Positions 24,036 to 31,888 of a stretch of 64,000 nucleotides of DNA are shown piece after piece. How positions within the stretch are numbered: position 1 is the stretch's first letter; each line of letters begins with the position of its first letter. Source of the stretch: Streptomyces formicae (GTDB lineage Bacteria > Actinomycetota > Actinomycetes > Streptomycetales > Streptomycetaceae). A program made the position numbers and the translations under genes. The notes below the pieces were generated by a model. The model was not told the origin of the DNA and searched no databases. It worked only from the letters and a program-made list of their open reading frames with translations. Where the stretch lies: positions 4,774,001 through 4,838,000 of the forward strand of contig NZ_CP071872.1 in assembly GCF_022647665.1 (NCBI RefSeq), written 5' to 3'.

Positions 24036-25163
24036 GTGAACGATTCTGGGGTGCGGGTGGTGCGGGTGCGGGACGTGGACGTGGTCGTCATCGGCGCCGG
24101 GCAGGCGGGCCTGTCCGGCGCCTACCATCTGCGCCGGGTGGGGCTGCGCCCCGACGAGGACTTCGTGGTCCTGGACCACTCCCCCCGGCCGGGCGGCGCC
24201 TGGCAGTTCCGCTGGCCGTCGCTGACGTACGGCAAGGTCCACGGCATGCACGCGCTGCCCGGCATGGAGCTGACCGGTGCCGACGAGAGCCGCCCGTCGT
24301 CCGAGGTGATCGGCGCGTACTTCTCCCGCTACGAGCGCACCTTCGATCTGCGTGTGCACCGTCCCGTCGATGTACGCGCGGTACGCGAGGGCGAGGACGG
24401 CCGGTTGCTGGTGGAGTCGTCGGAGGGTACGTACGCCACGCGCGCCGTCATCAACGCCACCGGCACCTGGGACCGGCCGTTCTGGCCCCGCTACCCCGGG
24501 CAGGAGACCTTCCTCGGCCGCCAGTTGCACACTGCGGACTACCCGGGGCCCGAGGCGTTCGCCGGCCGCCGAGTGGTCGTGGTGGGCGGCGGGACCTCGG
24601 GGACCCAGCATCTGATGGAGATCGCGGAGGTCGCGGCGGAGACCACCTGGGTGACGCGCCGCCCTCCGGTCTTCCGCGAAGGCCCGTTCGGGGAGGAGCA
24701 GGGCCGGGCGGCGGTCTCGCTCGTGGAGGAGCGCGTGCGCAGCGGGCTCCCGCCGCTGAGCGTGGTCTCCGTGACCGGGCTGCCGCTGACCGACGCGATC
24801 CGGCGTGCCCGCACCGACGGTGTGCTGGACCGGCTCCCGATGTTCGACCGGATCACGCCGACCGGGGTGGCCTGGGACGACGGCCGGGCGGTCGCCGCGG
24901 ACGTCATCCTCTGGGCCACGGGCTTCCGTGCCGTGATCGACCATCTCGCCCCGCTGCGGCTCCGGGAGCCGGGGGGCGGCATAGCGCTGGACGGCACGCG
25001 CGCGGTGCGCGACCCACGCATCCACCTGGTCGGCTACGGCCCGTCGGCCTCGACGATCGGCGCCAACCGCGCCGGCCGTGCCGCGGTCCACGAGATCCAG
25101 CAACTGCTGGACCGGGCCCCGGCGCTCGACCCGGAGCCGGCCGTCGCTGCCGTGCCGCTCTGA
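24036..25163 (+). CDS. CzcO-like FAD/NAD(P)-dependent flavoprotein (monooxygenase-type)
   Basis: 375 residues. The FAD motif VVVIGAGQAGLSGAYHL is at about residues 16-32, the NAD(P) motif RRVVVVGGGTSGTQHL at about 180, and ATGFR plus GYGPSASTIGANRAG near the end close the FAD site. PGGAWQFRWPSL and the overall order match flavin monooxygenase-like proteins of the CzcO/TrkA-type group, whose substrates are rarely known. GTG 24036 sits right behind GAAGG, so a downstream GTG could be the real start. It is convergent with the ABC exporter; no operon partner. Confidence 0.8.
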   Translation: MNDSGVRVVRVRDVDVVVIGAGQAGLSGAYHLRRVGLRPDEDFVVLDHSPRPGGAWQFRWPSLTYGKVHGMHALPGMELTGADESRPSSEVIGAYFSRYERTFDLRVHRPVDVRAVREGEDGRLLVESSEGTYATRAVINATGTWDRPFWPRYPGQETFLGRQLHTADYPGPEAFAGRRVVVVGGGTSGTQHLMEIAEVAAETTWVTRRPPVFREGPFGEEQGRAAVSLVEERVRSGLPPLSVVSVTGLPLTDAIRRARTDGVLDRLPMFDRITPTGVAWDDGRAVAADVILWATGFRAVIDHLAPLRLREPGGGIALDGTRAVRDPRIHLVGYGPSASTIGANRAGRAAVHEIQQLLDRAPALDPEPAVAAVPL

Positions 25164-25227
25164 GGCCGGGCCCCGGGAGCGGCGCGGACCGACCCGGCGC
25201 GTTCGTCGAGAGCGCGCCGCACCGGGC

Positions 25228-27060
25228 TCAGGGTGCGACCGGGGCCAGCTCGGCGTCCCTGCGGACCAGGGCGGCATAGCGGCCTTCCCGGTCGAGCAGC
25301 TCCTCGTGCGTACCGCGCTCGACTATCCGGCCGCTGTCGAGGACGACGATCTGATCGGCGTCCCGCACGGTCGAGAGCCGGTGGGCGATGGTGATGGTCG
25401 TGCGGCCGGCCGACAGGGCGTCGATCGCCTGCTGGACCGCGTGCTCCGTCCGGGTGTCCAGTGCGCTGGTCGCCTCGTCCAGAATCAGCACCGGCGGATC
25501 GCGCAGGATCGTGCGCGCGATGGCGAGGCGCTGCTTCTCACCGCCCGAGAAGCGGTATCCGCGCTCGCCGACCAGAGTGTCGTACCCGTCGGGCAGGGCC
25601 GCAATGTGGTCATGGATCTGTGCGGACCGTGCGGCCGCCCACATTTCCTCGTCCGTGGCGTCCGGCTTGGCGAAGCGCAGGTTGTCGGCGACGGAGGCGT
25701 GGAAGAGGTAGGTCTCCTGCGAGACGACGCCCACCGTCCGCGACAGCGTGTCGAAGTCGAGGTCGCGCACGTCCGCCCCGTCGATCGTGACCCGGCCCGC
25801 GGTGACGTCGTACAGCCGGGGCACGAGATAGCTGAGCGTGGACTTGCCGGATCCGGTGGGCCCGACAACGGCCAGGCTGGCGCCCGCGGGCACAGTGACA
25901 TCGATGCCGGCGAGCGTCGTCCCGTTCCTCTCGTCGTAGCTGAAGTCGACGTCCTCGAAGCGGACTTCGCCGCGGATCTTCTCCAGCCGGACCGGCTTCT
26001 CCGGCTCGGTGATGTCCACCGGCAGGTCCAGGTACTCGAAGATCCGGTGGAACAGGGCGAGCGAGGTCTGGATCTGCACACCCGTGGAGAGCAGGCTCAC
26101 GGCCGGGCGGAAGAGGCCCTGCTGGAGGGAGACGAAGGCGACCAGCGTGCCGATCGATATCGCGGGCCCGCCGGACCCCATGGTGAGTCCCGCGGCCCAG
26201 TAGAGAAGGGCCGGCATGGCGGCCATCACCATGCCAATGGTGGCCATCCGCCACCGGCCGGCCATGCTGGAGCGGACCTCCAGGTCGACCAGGCGCTCGG
26301 ACTCGTCGGCGAAGGAGCGGGTGAGCGAGTCGGCGCGGCCCATCGTGCGGCCGAGGAGGATGCCGCTGACCGACAGCGACTCGGTGACCGTGGCGGCCAT
26401 CGCGGCCATCTGCTTCTGCCGCTGCGTGGTGATCTTCCTGCGCTCACGGCCGACGCGGCGGCTGATCGCCACGAACACCGGCAGCAGGAGGAGCGACACG
26501 GCGGTCAGCCGCCAGTCCAGCGCGAGCATCGCGACGATCGTGGCGACGACCGCGGTGACGTTGGAGACGAGGGAGGTCGCGGTCGAGGTGACGGTCGCCT
26601 GCATCCCGCCGATGTCGTTGGCGATGCGGGACTGGACCTCGCCGGTGCGGGTCCTGGTGAAGAAGGCGAGCGGCATCCGCTGCAGCCGGGCGTAGACCCC
26701 GGTGCGCAGATCGTGCATGACGCGCTGGCCGACGGTGGTCGAGATCAGTGTCTGCAGCACGCCGAAGGCCCCCGATGTCACGGAGGCGAGGATCATGCCG
26801 AGGGCGAGCAGCGAGAGCAGGCCCGTCCGGCCCTGGGGAATCGCGGTGTCCAGGATCTCGCGGAGCATGAACGGCGACGCCACCGAGACCAGCGACGAGG
26901 CCCCGACGAGCAGCCCGACGATCGCGAGCCGGCCCCGGTACGGCCGGAAGAGCCGGAGGATGCGCCGCACCTGCGCGGGCTGCTCGGGAAGCGGCGGACG
27001 CGTGGGGTCGAGCGGGCGGTCCGGAGGCGTCCAGGAAGGACCTTCATCGTGCGGGCGCAT
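25228..27060 (-). CDS. ABC exporter, fused permease and ATPase (multidrug/lipid type)
   Basis: 610 residues from ATG 27060 (AAGGAG just upstream). Six membrane helices (about residues 40-320) are followed by a nucleotide-binding domain with Walker A GPTGSGKST, Q-loop VSQETYLF, signature FSGGEKQR, Walker B LILDEATSALD and switch His TIAHRLST. All catalytic motifs are intact, so it can work as a homodimer. It is divergent from a MarR gene with an inverted repeat between them, which suggests MarR-controlled drug or metabolite export. Confidence 0.92.
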   Translation of the reverse strand: MRPHDEGPSWTPPDRPLDPTRPPLPEQPAQVRRILRLFRPYRGRLAIVGLLVGASSLVSVASPFMLREILDTAIPQGRTGLLSLLALGMILASVTSGAFGVLQTLISTTVGQRVMHDLRTGVYARLQRMPLAFFTRTRTGEVQSRIANDIGGMQATVTSTATSLVSNVTAVVATIVAMLALDWRLTAVSLLLLPVFVAISRRVGRERRKITTQRQKQMAAMAATVTESLSVSGILLGRTMGRADSLTRSFADESERLVDLEVRSSMAGRWRMATIGMVMAAMPALLYWAAGLTMGSGGPAISIGTLVAFVSLQQGLFRPAVSLLSTGVQIQTSLALFHRIFEYLDLPVDITEPEKPVRLEKIRGEVRFEDVDFSYDERNGTTLAGIDVTVPAGASLAVVGPTGSGKSTLSYLVPRLYDVTAGRVTIDGADVRDLDFDTLSRTVGVVSQETYLFHASVADNLRFAKPDATDEEMWAAARSAQIHDHIAALPDGYDTLVGERGYRFSGGEKQRLAIARTILRDPPVLILDEATSALDTRTEHAVQQAIDALSAGRTTITIAHRLSTVRDADQIVVLDSGRIVERGTHEELLDREGRYAALVRRDAELAPVAP

Positions 27061-27105
27061 GGGCTCCTTCCCAGGGTGTGGAGACACGGACTCGAGGAGC
27101 ATAGC

Positions 27106-27130
27106 TCATTGTTACCTATACTCACAATGA
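27106..27130. promoter_or_regulatory. candidate MarR operator in the divergent promoter
   Basis: TCATTGT (27106-27112) and ACAATGA (27124-27130) are a perfect 7-bp inverted repeat with an 11-base AT-rich spacer (TACCTATACTC) that itself resembles a -10 region. It lies 46 bases upstream of the exporter start and 25 bases upstream of the MarR start, so binding would block both promoters. The low GC of the 60 bases around it is exceptional for this window. Confidence 0.65.
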
Positions 27131-27154
27131 ACCAGGTCCTGATATGGTTCCCGT

Positions 27155-27631
27155 ATGAACTCGCCCGTCCCCGCCCCCGATCCGGACGGCCTGCTGGCCG
27201 AGCAGCTGCTGCGGCTGACCCGCCGGCTCCACCGCATCCAGAAGCGTCATCTGGAGCCCGTCGGCATCACCCCCGCGCAGTCCCGGCTGCTGCGGGTCGT
27301 GGCCCACTACGACGGGGCGCCCCGGATGGCCGACCTGGCCGACCGGCTGGAGGTGGTGCCGCGCGCGATCACCACGCTGGTCGACGGGCTGGAGGCGAGC
27401 GGCCGGGTCCGCCGGGTGCCGGACCCGGCCAACCGCCGGGTGGTGCGCATCGAGCTGACCGAGACCGGCCGTGTGACGCTGCGGGAGCTGCGCAGCGCGC
27501 GCCGGGCGGCCGCGGAGGACATTCTGGCGCCCCTGACCACCGCCCAGCGCGAGGTGCTCGGCGGGCTGCTTTCCGCTCTCGTCGACGGCGTGCCGGGGCC
27601 GCGCTGCCGGCCCGCCGCCGAGTCCTCCTAG
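27155..27631 (+). CDS. MarR family transcriptional regulator
   Basis: 158 residues. The winged helix-turn-helix spans about residues 45-110: GITPAQSRLLRVVAHYDGAP, ADLADRLEVVPRAITTLVDGL and the wing RVPDPANRRVVRIELTE. Flanking helices would form the dimer interface. Divergent from the ABC exporter gene with a palindrome in between, it is probably the ligand-responsive repressor of both. No cysteine redox pair is evident, so a small-molecule ligand is likely. Confidence 0.9.
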   Translation: MNSPVPAPDPDGLLAEQLLRLTRRLHRIQKRHLEPVGITPAQSRLLRVVAHYDGAPRMADLADRLEVVPRAITTLVDGLEASGRVRRVPDPANRRVVRIELTETGRVTLRELRSARRAAAEDILAPLTTAQREVLGGLLSALVDGVPGPRCRPAAESS

Positions 27632-27642
27632 CCCGCGCGGCC

Positions 27643-27666
27643 GGCGGTCGGCGGTCGGCGGTCGGC
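27643..27666 (+). repeat. 7-bp tandem repeat (GGCGGTC) x3
   Basis: Three perfect units and a partial fourth in the 106-base gap between convergent MarR and GH27 genes. It is a simple-sequence tract; I see no clear terminator hairpin with it. Confidence 0.8.
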
Positions 27667-27737
27667 GCCTTCGAAGCCAGGGCCCCCGGAGCCGGCCCCC
27701 GCGACCGTCGGCGCCGTCGCCGTCGCCGCCTTCCGAG

Positions 27738-29801
27738 TTACTCCGCGCAGCTGACCTTCAGATCGGCCCAGTCCGCGTGGTCGTTGCCGTTCCCGTCGTC
27801 GGCCGTGGTGGCGACGAGGCTCACGAACTGCGCCCCGCTGATGTCCACTTCGAGGTGGCGGGCCGAGTCCTGCCACGAGACCTTCCCCGTGTCCACGGCC
27901 TTCTCACGGTCCGTCCACACCTCGAAGGTGACCGTGCCGCGCTGTGCCGCCACATGGTCCTGGCTGTCGTCGACGCCGACGTCCGCGGTGAGCGTCGTAC
28001 AGCGGCCCGCCGTGTAGTAGACGGCCTCGCTCCAGGCGTGCGTGCCCAACCCCTTGGCGTAGACGGTGCCGCCGATCGTGAGCGGTGTTCCGTCGCCCTG
28101 GGGCTGGTCGCCGTTGGTCATGTCGCGCTCCATCGGGCCCCAGCCGTTGGTGGACTTCACCCAGGGGGTGTCACTGAGCGGGCCGGCACCGCCCGGCACC
28201 GCCTCGGCGACGGTCACCCGGGTCGTGGAGGTGTCCGTGACGGCGCGGCCCCCGACCGTGTACCGCGCGGTGGCGGTGAGGTCGTACGAACCCGGCCCGA
28301 GCCCCGCCGGCGGAGTGACCGTCCACTCGGTCGCCAGCGGACGCCCTTCCCGTACGACGGAGGCCCGGGCCGGACCCGCCGCCTCGACCGTCCAGCCCTC
28401 CGGCGCCTCGACCCGTACCGACGCCTCCTTCAGGGGCACCCGGCCGAGACCGGCGAGTTCCGTGCGCACGGCTCCCGGCCGGCCCGGCTCGACGAGCGAG
28501 GCCGCGGCGCCCTCGTACAGCAGCGGTGTGGTGAGCCCGAAGGAACGCGCGGGGGTGGCGGGTGCGGGTGCGCCGGGGCCGGCCGGGGCGACCCGGTAGA
28601 CGGTGACCCCGTGCGCCGGAACCCCGGCCTTCAGCACGCCGTTGCTGTGCAGCTCCTCGCCGGTGAACAGATCGCTCAGCCGGTAGGCGCCGGCGCGCGG
28701 CAGGCCGGCGGCCGCCGCGGTCGTGGAGATCGTCACCGCGTAGTCGTTCTCGTTGTAGAGCGCGACGGCGACCGAGCCGTCGGCGAGCGGCTTGGCCAGG
28801 ACGTACGCCCCGCCGCTCTCGGAGACCACAGCAGCCTGCCTGCCGAGCCGGTCCTGGTCGACCGCGACCAGGCCCCGGTTGAGGAGGAGTTCCAGCGTCT
28901 GCGGTGAGGCGCTGTTCAGGTCCGTGCCGATCATGATGGGCGCGGCCATCATCGCCCAGAGGGCGAAGTGAGTGCGGTACTCGTGGTCGGTCATGCCGCC
29001 GTTGCCGACCTGGAGCATGTCGGGGTCGTTCCAGTGGCCCGGGCCCGCGTACGGCGCGAGGGTCAGGTTCTTGCGGATGATGGTCTTGACGCTGTCCCAG
29101 TCGTCGGTGATGTCCCCGGTGGTGCGCCACAGCTGACCGCCGACCGATGTCCCCCATTCCCAGGGCCGGTTGGCGCCCCACTCACAGATGCTGTAGACGA
29201 TCGGGCGGCCGGTGGCGGCGATCGCCTCGCCCATGGCGCGGTAGCGGTCCTGGGCGGGCAGGCCCTGGTTGTTGCAGTTGTCGTACTTGAGGTAGTCGAT
29301 GCCCCAGTCGGCGAAGGTCTGCGCATCGGTCGTCTCATGGCCGAGGCTGCCGGGGTACCCGGCGCAGGTGCTGGTGCCGGCGTCGCCGTAGATGCCGAGC
29401 TTCAGGCCCTTGGCGTGGGCGTAGTCGGCGAGCCACGCCATCCCGTTCGGGAACTTGCCGGGGTCGGCGACCAGCCGGCCGTCGGCGTCGCGCTGCTTCA
29501 GGCTCCAGCAGTCGTCGATGGTGACGTACTCGTAGCCCGCGCCCTTCAGCCCCTTGGCGACGAACGCGTCCACCGTGTCGGTGATGAGCTGCTGGTTCAC
29601 CCCGCAGCCCACGGCGTTCCAGCTGTTCCAGCCCATCGGCGGGGTCCGGGCGAGCGGCGGACGGTCGTCGGCGGGCGCCGTCGACGGGGCGGGCGCGGTC
29701 GACGCGCCGGGCGCGGTGGGCGGGGCGGCCGCGCTTCCCGTCCCGGTCGCTCCGGCGAGGAGGGCGGCGGTGCAGAGCACGGCGGTCAGCAGTCGTCTCA
29801 T
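27738..29801 (-). CDS. secreted GH27 alpha-galactosidase with NEW3 and NPCBM domains
   Basis: 687 residues from ATG 29801. A Sec signal peptide (RRLLTAVLCTAALLAGATG) is followed by the GH27 barrel: PPMGWNSWN, YVTIDDCW, nucleophile Asp in YLKYDNCN and acid/base Asp in GDITDDW. Then come a beta-sandwich (about 335-420), an alpha-galactosidase NEW3-type domain (about 445-535) and a C-terminal NPCBM carbohydrate-binding domain (about 545-687, TNGWGPMERDMTNG, GLGTHAWSEAVYY, DVGVDDS). It removes terminal alpha-galactose from galactomannans or galacto-oligosaccharides outside the cell. It is divergent from the GH109 gene, sharing a regulatory region. Confidence 0.94.
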   Translation of the reverse strand: MRRLLTAVLCTAALLAGATGTGSAAAPPTAPGASTAPAPSTAPADDRPPLARTPPMGWNSWNAVGCGVNQQLITDTVDAFVAKGLKGAGYEYVTIDDCWSLKQRDADGRLVADPGKFPNGMAWLADYAHAKGLKLGIYGDAGTSTCAGYPGSLGHETTDAQTFADWGIDYLKYDNCNNQGLPAQDRYRAMGEAIAATGRPIVYSICEWGANRPWEWGTSVGGQLWRTTGDITDDWDSVKTIIRKNLTLAPYAGPGHWNDPDMLQVGNGGMTDHEYRTHFALWAMMAAPIMIGTDLNSASPQTLELLLNRGLVAVDQDRLGRQAAVVSESGGAYVLAKPLADGSVAVALYNENDYAVTISTTAAAAGLPRAGAYRLSDLFTGEELHSNGVLKAGVPAHGVTVYRVAPAGPGAPAPATPARSFGLTTPLLYEGAAASLVEPGRPGAVRTELAGLGRVPLKEASVRVEAPEGWTVEAAGPARASVVREGRPLATEWTVTPPAGLGPGSYDLTATARYTVGGRAVTDTSTTRVTVAEAVPGGAGPLSDTPWVKSTNGWGPMERDMTNGDQPQGDGTPLTIGGTVYAKGLGTHAWSEAVYYTAGRCTTLTADVGVDDSQDHVAAQRGTVTFEVWTDREKAVDTGKVSWQDSARHLEVDISGAQFVSLVATTADDGNGNDHADWADLKVSCAE

Positions 29802-29859
29802 GGCGCGGCAGTGAAGCCGATCCGGCCGGGGTACGGCCAGTGGTCGGGCACGGCCGGGG

Positions 29860-29891
29860 CCAAGAGTCCATGGTCCCGTCCCAAGAGTCCA
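29860..29891. promoter_or_regulatory. direct repeats CCAAGAGTCCA spaced 21 bp between two glycosidase genes
   Basis: CCAAGAGTCCA occurs at 29860-29870 and 29881-29891, start-to-start distance 21 bases, so both copies face the same side of the helix. A related inverted half-site, GCTCTTG, follows at 29898. They lie about 60 bases upstream of the GH27 start and 90 upstream of the GH109 start. A shared regulator binding tandemly is the simplest reading; no regulator gene is adjacent. Confidence 0.6.
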
Positions 29892-29979
29892 ACAGGCGCT
29901 CTTGCGCATCAGAAGCCCCAACAGACAGGGTCCTTCACGGAATTCATGAACCAGGCCACGCACCAGCCACGGAGGTTCG

Positions 29980-31434
29980 ATGAACGACGCGACAGCGCAG
30001 CAGCCCCAGGGCGGCGCCGAGGAGGGGAACGAGGGTTCGATGAGCCGTCGTTCCGTCCTGCGGACCACAGCGGGCGTCGCCGGAGCCGGAATTGGGCTCG
30101 GCGCGATCGGCGGTGTCGGTGCTGCGGGCATCGCCCGAGCGGCGGAGTCCGGCTCCGCGGCCGCCGGGACCGCCGTCCCCGAGCGCCAGGGCCGCACAAT
30201 GGCCGGTGTCCCGTTCGAGGGGCGCAGCACCGTGCGGGTCGGGATCATCGGCCTCGGCAACCGCGGTGGCTCCATGATCGACCTCTACCTGGCGCTTCCC
30301 GGCGTCCAGGTGGTCGCGGTCTGCGACCCGGTCAAGGCCAAGGCGGAGGCCGCCGCGGCGAAGGTGGTGCAGGCGGGTCAGCCGGCGCCCGCCGTCTACG
30401 CGAAGGACGAGGACGACTACGAGAACCTGTGCAAGCGCGGCGACATCGACTTCGTCTACGTCGCCACGCCCTGGGACGTCCACTTCGTGATGGCGAAGAC
30501 GGCGATGCTGAACGGCAAGCACGTCGGCGTGGAGTGTCCCGTCGCGATGCGGCTCGACGAGCTGTGGGCGCTGGTCGACCTCTCCGAGCGCACTCGGCGG
30601 CACTGCATGCAGCTGGAGAACTGCTGCTACGGCCGCAACGAGATGCGGGTCCTGCGGATGGCGCACGCGGGCAAGTTCGGGCAGCTGCTGCACGGGGCGG
30701 GTGCGTACAACCACGATCTGCGGGGGCTGATGTTCTCGCCGACGTACTACGAGGGGCCCTGGCGGCGGCTGTGGCACACCCGGCTGCGCGGTGACCTCTA
30801 TCCCAACCACGGCTTCGGCCCCGTCGCCAACTACATGGACGTCAACCGCGGCGACCGTGTCGTGAGCATCAGCAGCTTCGGCACCCCGGCGCTCGGCCTC
30901 GCCGAGTACCGCGCCGCCAACATGCCGCCCGGGGACCCGAGCTGGAAGGAGTCGTACATCGAGAGCGACCGCACCATCAGTATGGTGCGCACGGCCAAGG
31001 GGCGGGTGATCCGCCTTGAACACGATGTGTCGACCCCACACCCCTACAGCCGGATCAACAGCCTCGGCGGGACCAAGGGTGTGTTCGAGGACTACCCGAC
31101 CCGGATCTATCTGGAGCCGGACCATGATGACGACCAGTGGAAGGACTTCGGCGCCTACGCCGACTGGGACCACTGGCTCTGGAAGGAGCACGCCAACCCG
31201 CCCGGCGGCCACGGCGGCATGGACTACATCATGGTGTTCCGGCTGATGCAGTGCATGCGGCTGGGTCTCGTGCCCGACTTCGACGTGTACGACGCGGCGA
31301 CCTGGACGGCGCCGGTCCCGCTGAGCCATCTGTCGGTGAAGGCCAACGGCGCGCCCCTGGAGATACCGGACTTCACGCGCGGCGAGTGGCGCAAGGCCCG
31401 CTCCGGCGTGGACTCGGAGAAGCCCGCGGAGTGA
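29980..31434 (+). CDS. GH109-type glycosidase (Gfo/Idh/MocA fold, alpha-N-acetylgalactosaminidase family), Tat-exported
   Basis: 484 residues; ATG 29980 with GGAGG upstream. A twin-arginine signal, SRRSVLRTTAG, directs folded export, consistent with a bound NAD+ cofactor. The Rossmann start is RVGIIGLGNRGGSMIDLYL; VYVATPWDVHFVMA and HVGVECPVAM follow, and YPNHGFGPVANYMDVNRGD contains the His-Gly-x-Gly-Pro motif used in GH109 catalysis. GH109 enzymes remove alpha-GalNAc by an NAD+-dependent redox-elimination mechanism. The exact substrate is uncertain. It is divergent from the GH27 alpha-galactosidase, which suggests shared glycan targets. Confidence 0.85.
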   Translation: MNDATAQQPQGGAEEGNEGSMSRRSVLRTTAGVAGAGIGLGAIGGVGAAGIARAAESGSAAAGTAVPERQGRTMAGVPFEGRSTVRVGIIGLGNRGGSMIDLYLALPGVQVVAVCDPVKAKAEAAAAKVVQAGQPAPAVYAKDEDDYENLCKRGDIDFVYVATPWDVHFVMAKTAMLNGKHVGVECPVAMRLDELWALVDLSERTRRHCMQLENCCYGRNEMRVLRMAHAGKFGQLLHGAGAYNHDLRGLMFSPTYYEGPWRRLWHTRLRGDLYPNHGFGPVANYMDVNRGDRVVSISSFGTPALGLAEYRAANMPPGDPSWKESYIESDRTISMVRTAKGRVIRLEHDVSTPHPYSRINSLGGTKGVFEDYPTRIYLEPDHDDDQWKDFGAYADWDHWLWKEHANPPGGHGGMDYIMVFRLMQCMRLGLVPDFDVYDAATWTAPVPLSHLSVKANGAPLEIPDFTRGEWRKARSGVDSEKPAE

Positions 31435-31450
31435 GGCCGGGGTGCCCTGC

Positions 31451-31477
31451 GGGGCCCGGCCGCCCATGCCGGGTCCC
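31451..31477. terminator. terminator between GH109 gene and dctA remnant
   Basis: GGGGCCCGGC (31451-31460) pairs with GCCGGGTCCC (31468-31477) over ten positions, including one G-U, around the loop CGCCCAT. It lies 17 bases after the GH109 stop. Confidence 0.7.
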
Positions 31478-31491
31478 GCACCGCGACGCCG

Positions 31492-31782
31492 TCACCCGGA
31501 CTGCGCGGGCTGCTCCTGGCCGTCCTTGGTGTCGACCTGCCCGGGGCGGTCCTCCGGTACGTGGACGTCCTCGCCGTTCAGCACCTTCCTCGCGGTCACC
31601 CGGTCGAGGACGCCCTCCCACCGCGACACGACGAAGACCGCCACGCAGTTGCCCGGCAGATCGGTCGCGCCCCGCATCGCGTCCATGATCCGGTCGACGC
31701 CCAGCAGCAGCGCCACCGCGCCGACCGGGATGACGCCGAGCGCGGACGCGGTCGCGGAGAGGGCGAGGAAGGCGGAGCCGGA
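31492..31782 (-). pseudogene. C-terminal remnant of a DctA-type dicarboxylate:cation symporter
   Basis: Ninety-six codons read SAFLALSATASALGVIPVG, ALLLGVDRIMDAMRGATD, LPGNCVAVFVVSRWEG and a charged tail to TGA at 31492. This is the last pair of helices of dicarboxylate/amino acid:cation symporters, where LLGVDRFMSExRALTNxxGNxVA is conserved. The frame has a stop at 31785-31783 immediately before the homologous part, and no start codon or upstream helices. About 330 N-terminal residues are gone. What remains upstream is the promoter region of the next ABC gene. Confidence 0.8.
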
Positions 31783-31888
31783 TCATGGCCGGTTGTCGTC
31801 ACGGCGCCTGAAAATCGCTTGCTACGAACGACTGCGGAGAGCGAACCTTGCACGTCCGAGGCCCTTTCTTCCGAACGACTGGGACGTC

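Noticed and set aside
31442..31888. Upstream extension of ABC subunit 1 as a longer N-terminus
   Set aside because: The extra residues are antisense to the dctA remnant and show no coding pattern; ATG 31889 with a hydrophobic exporter start is the better start.
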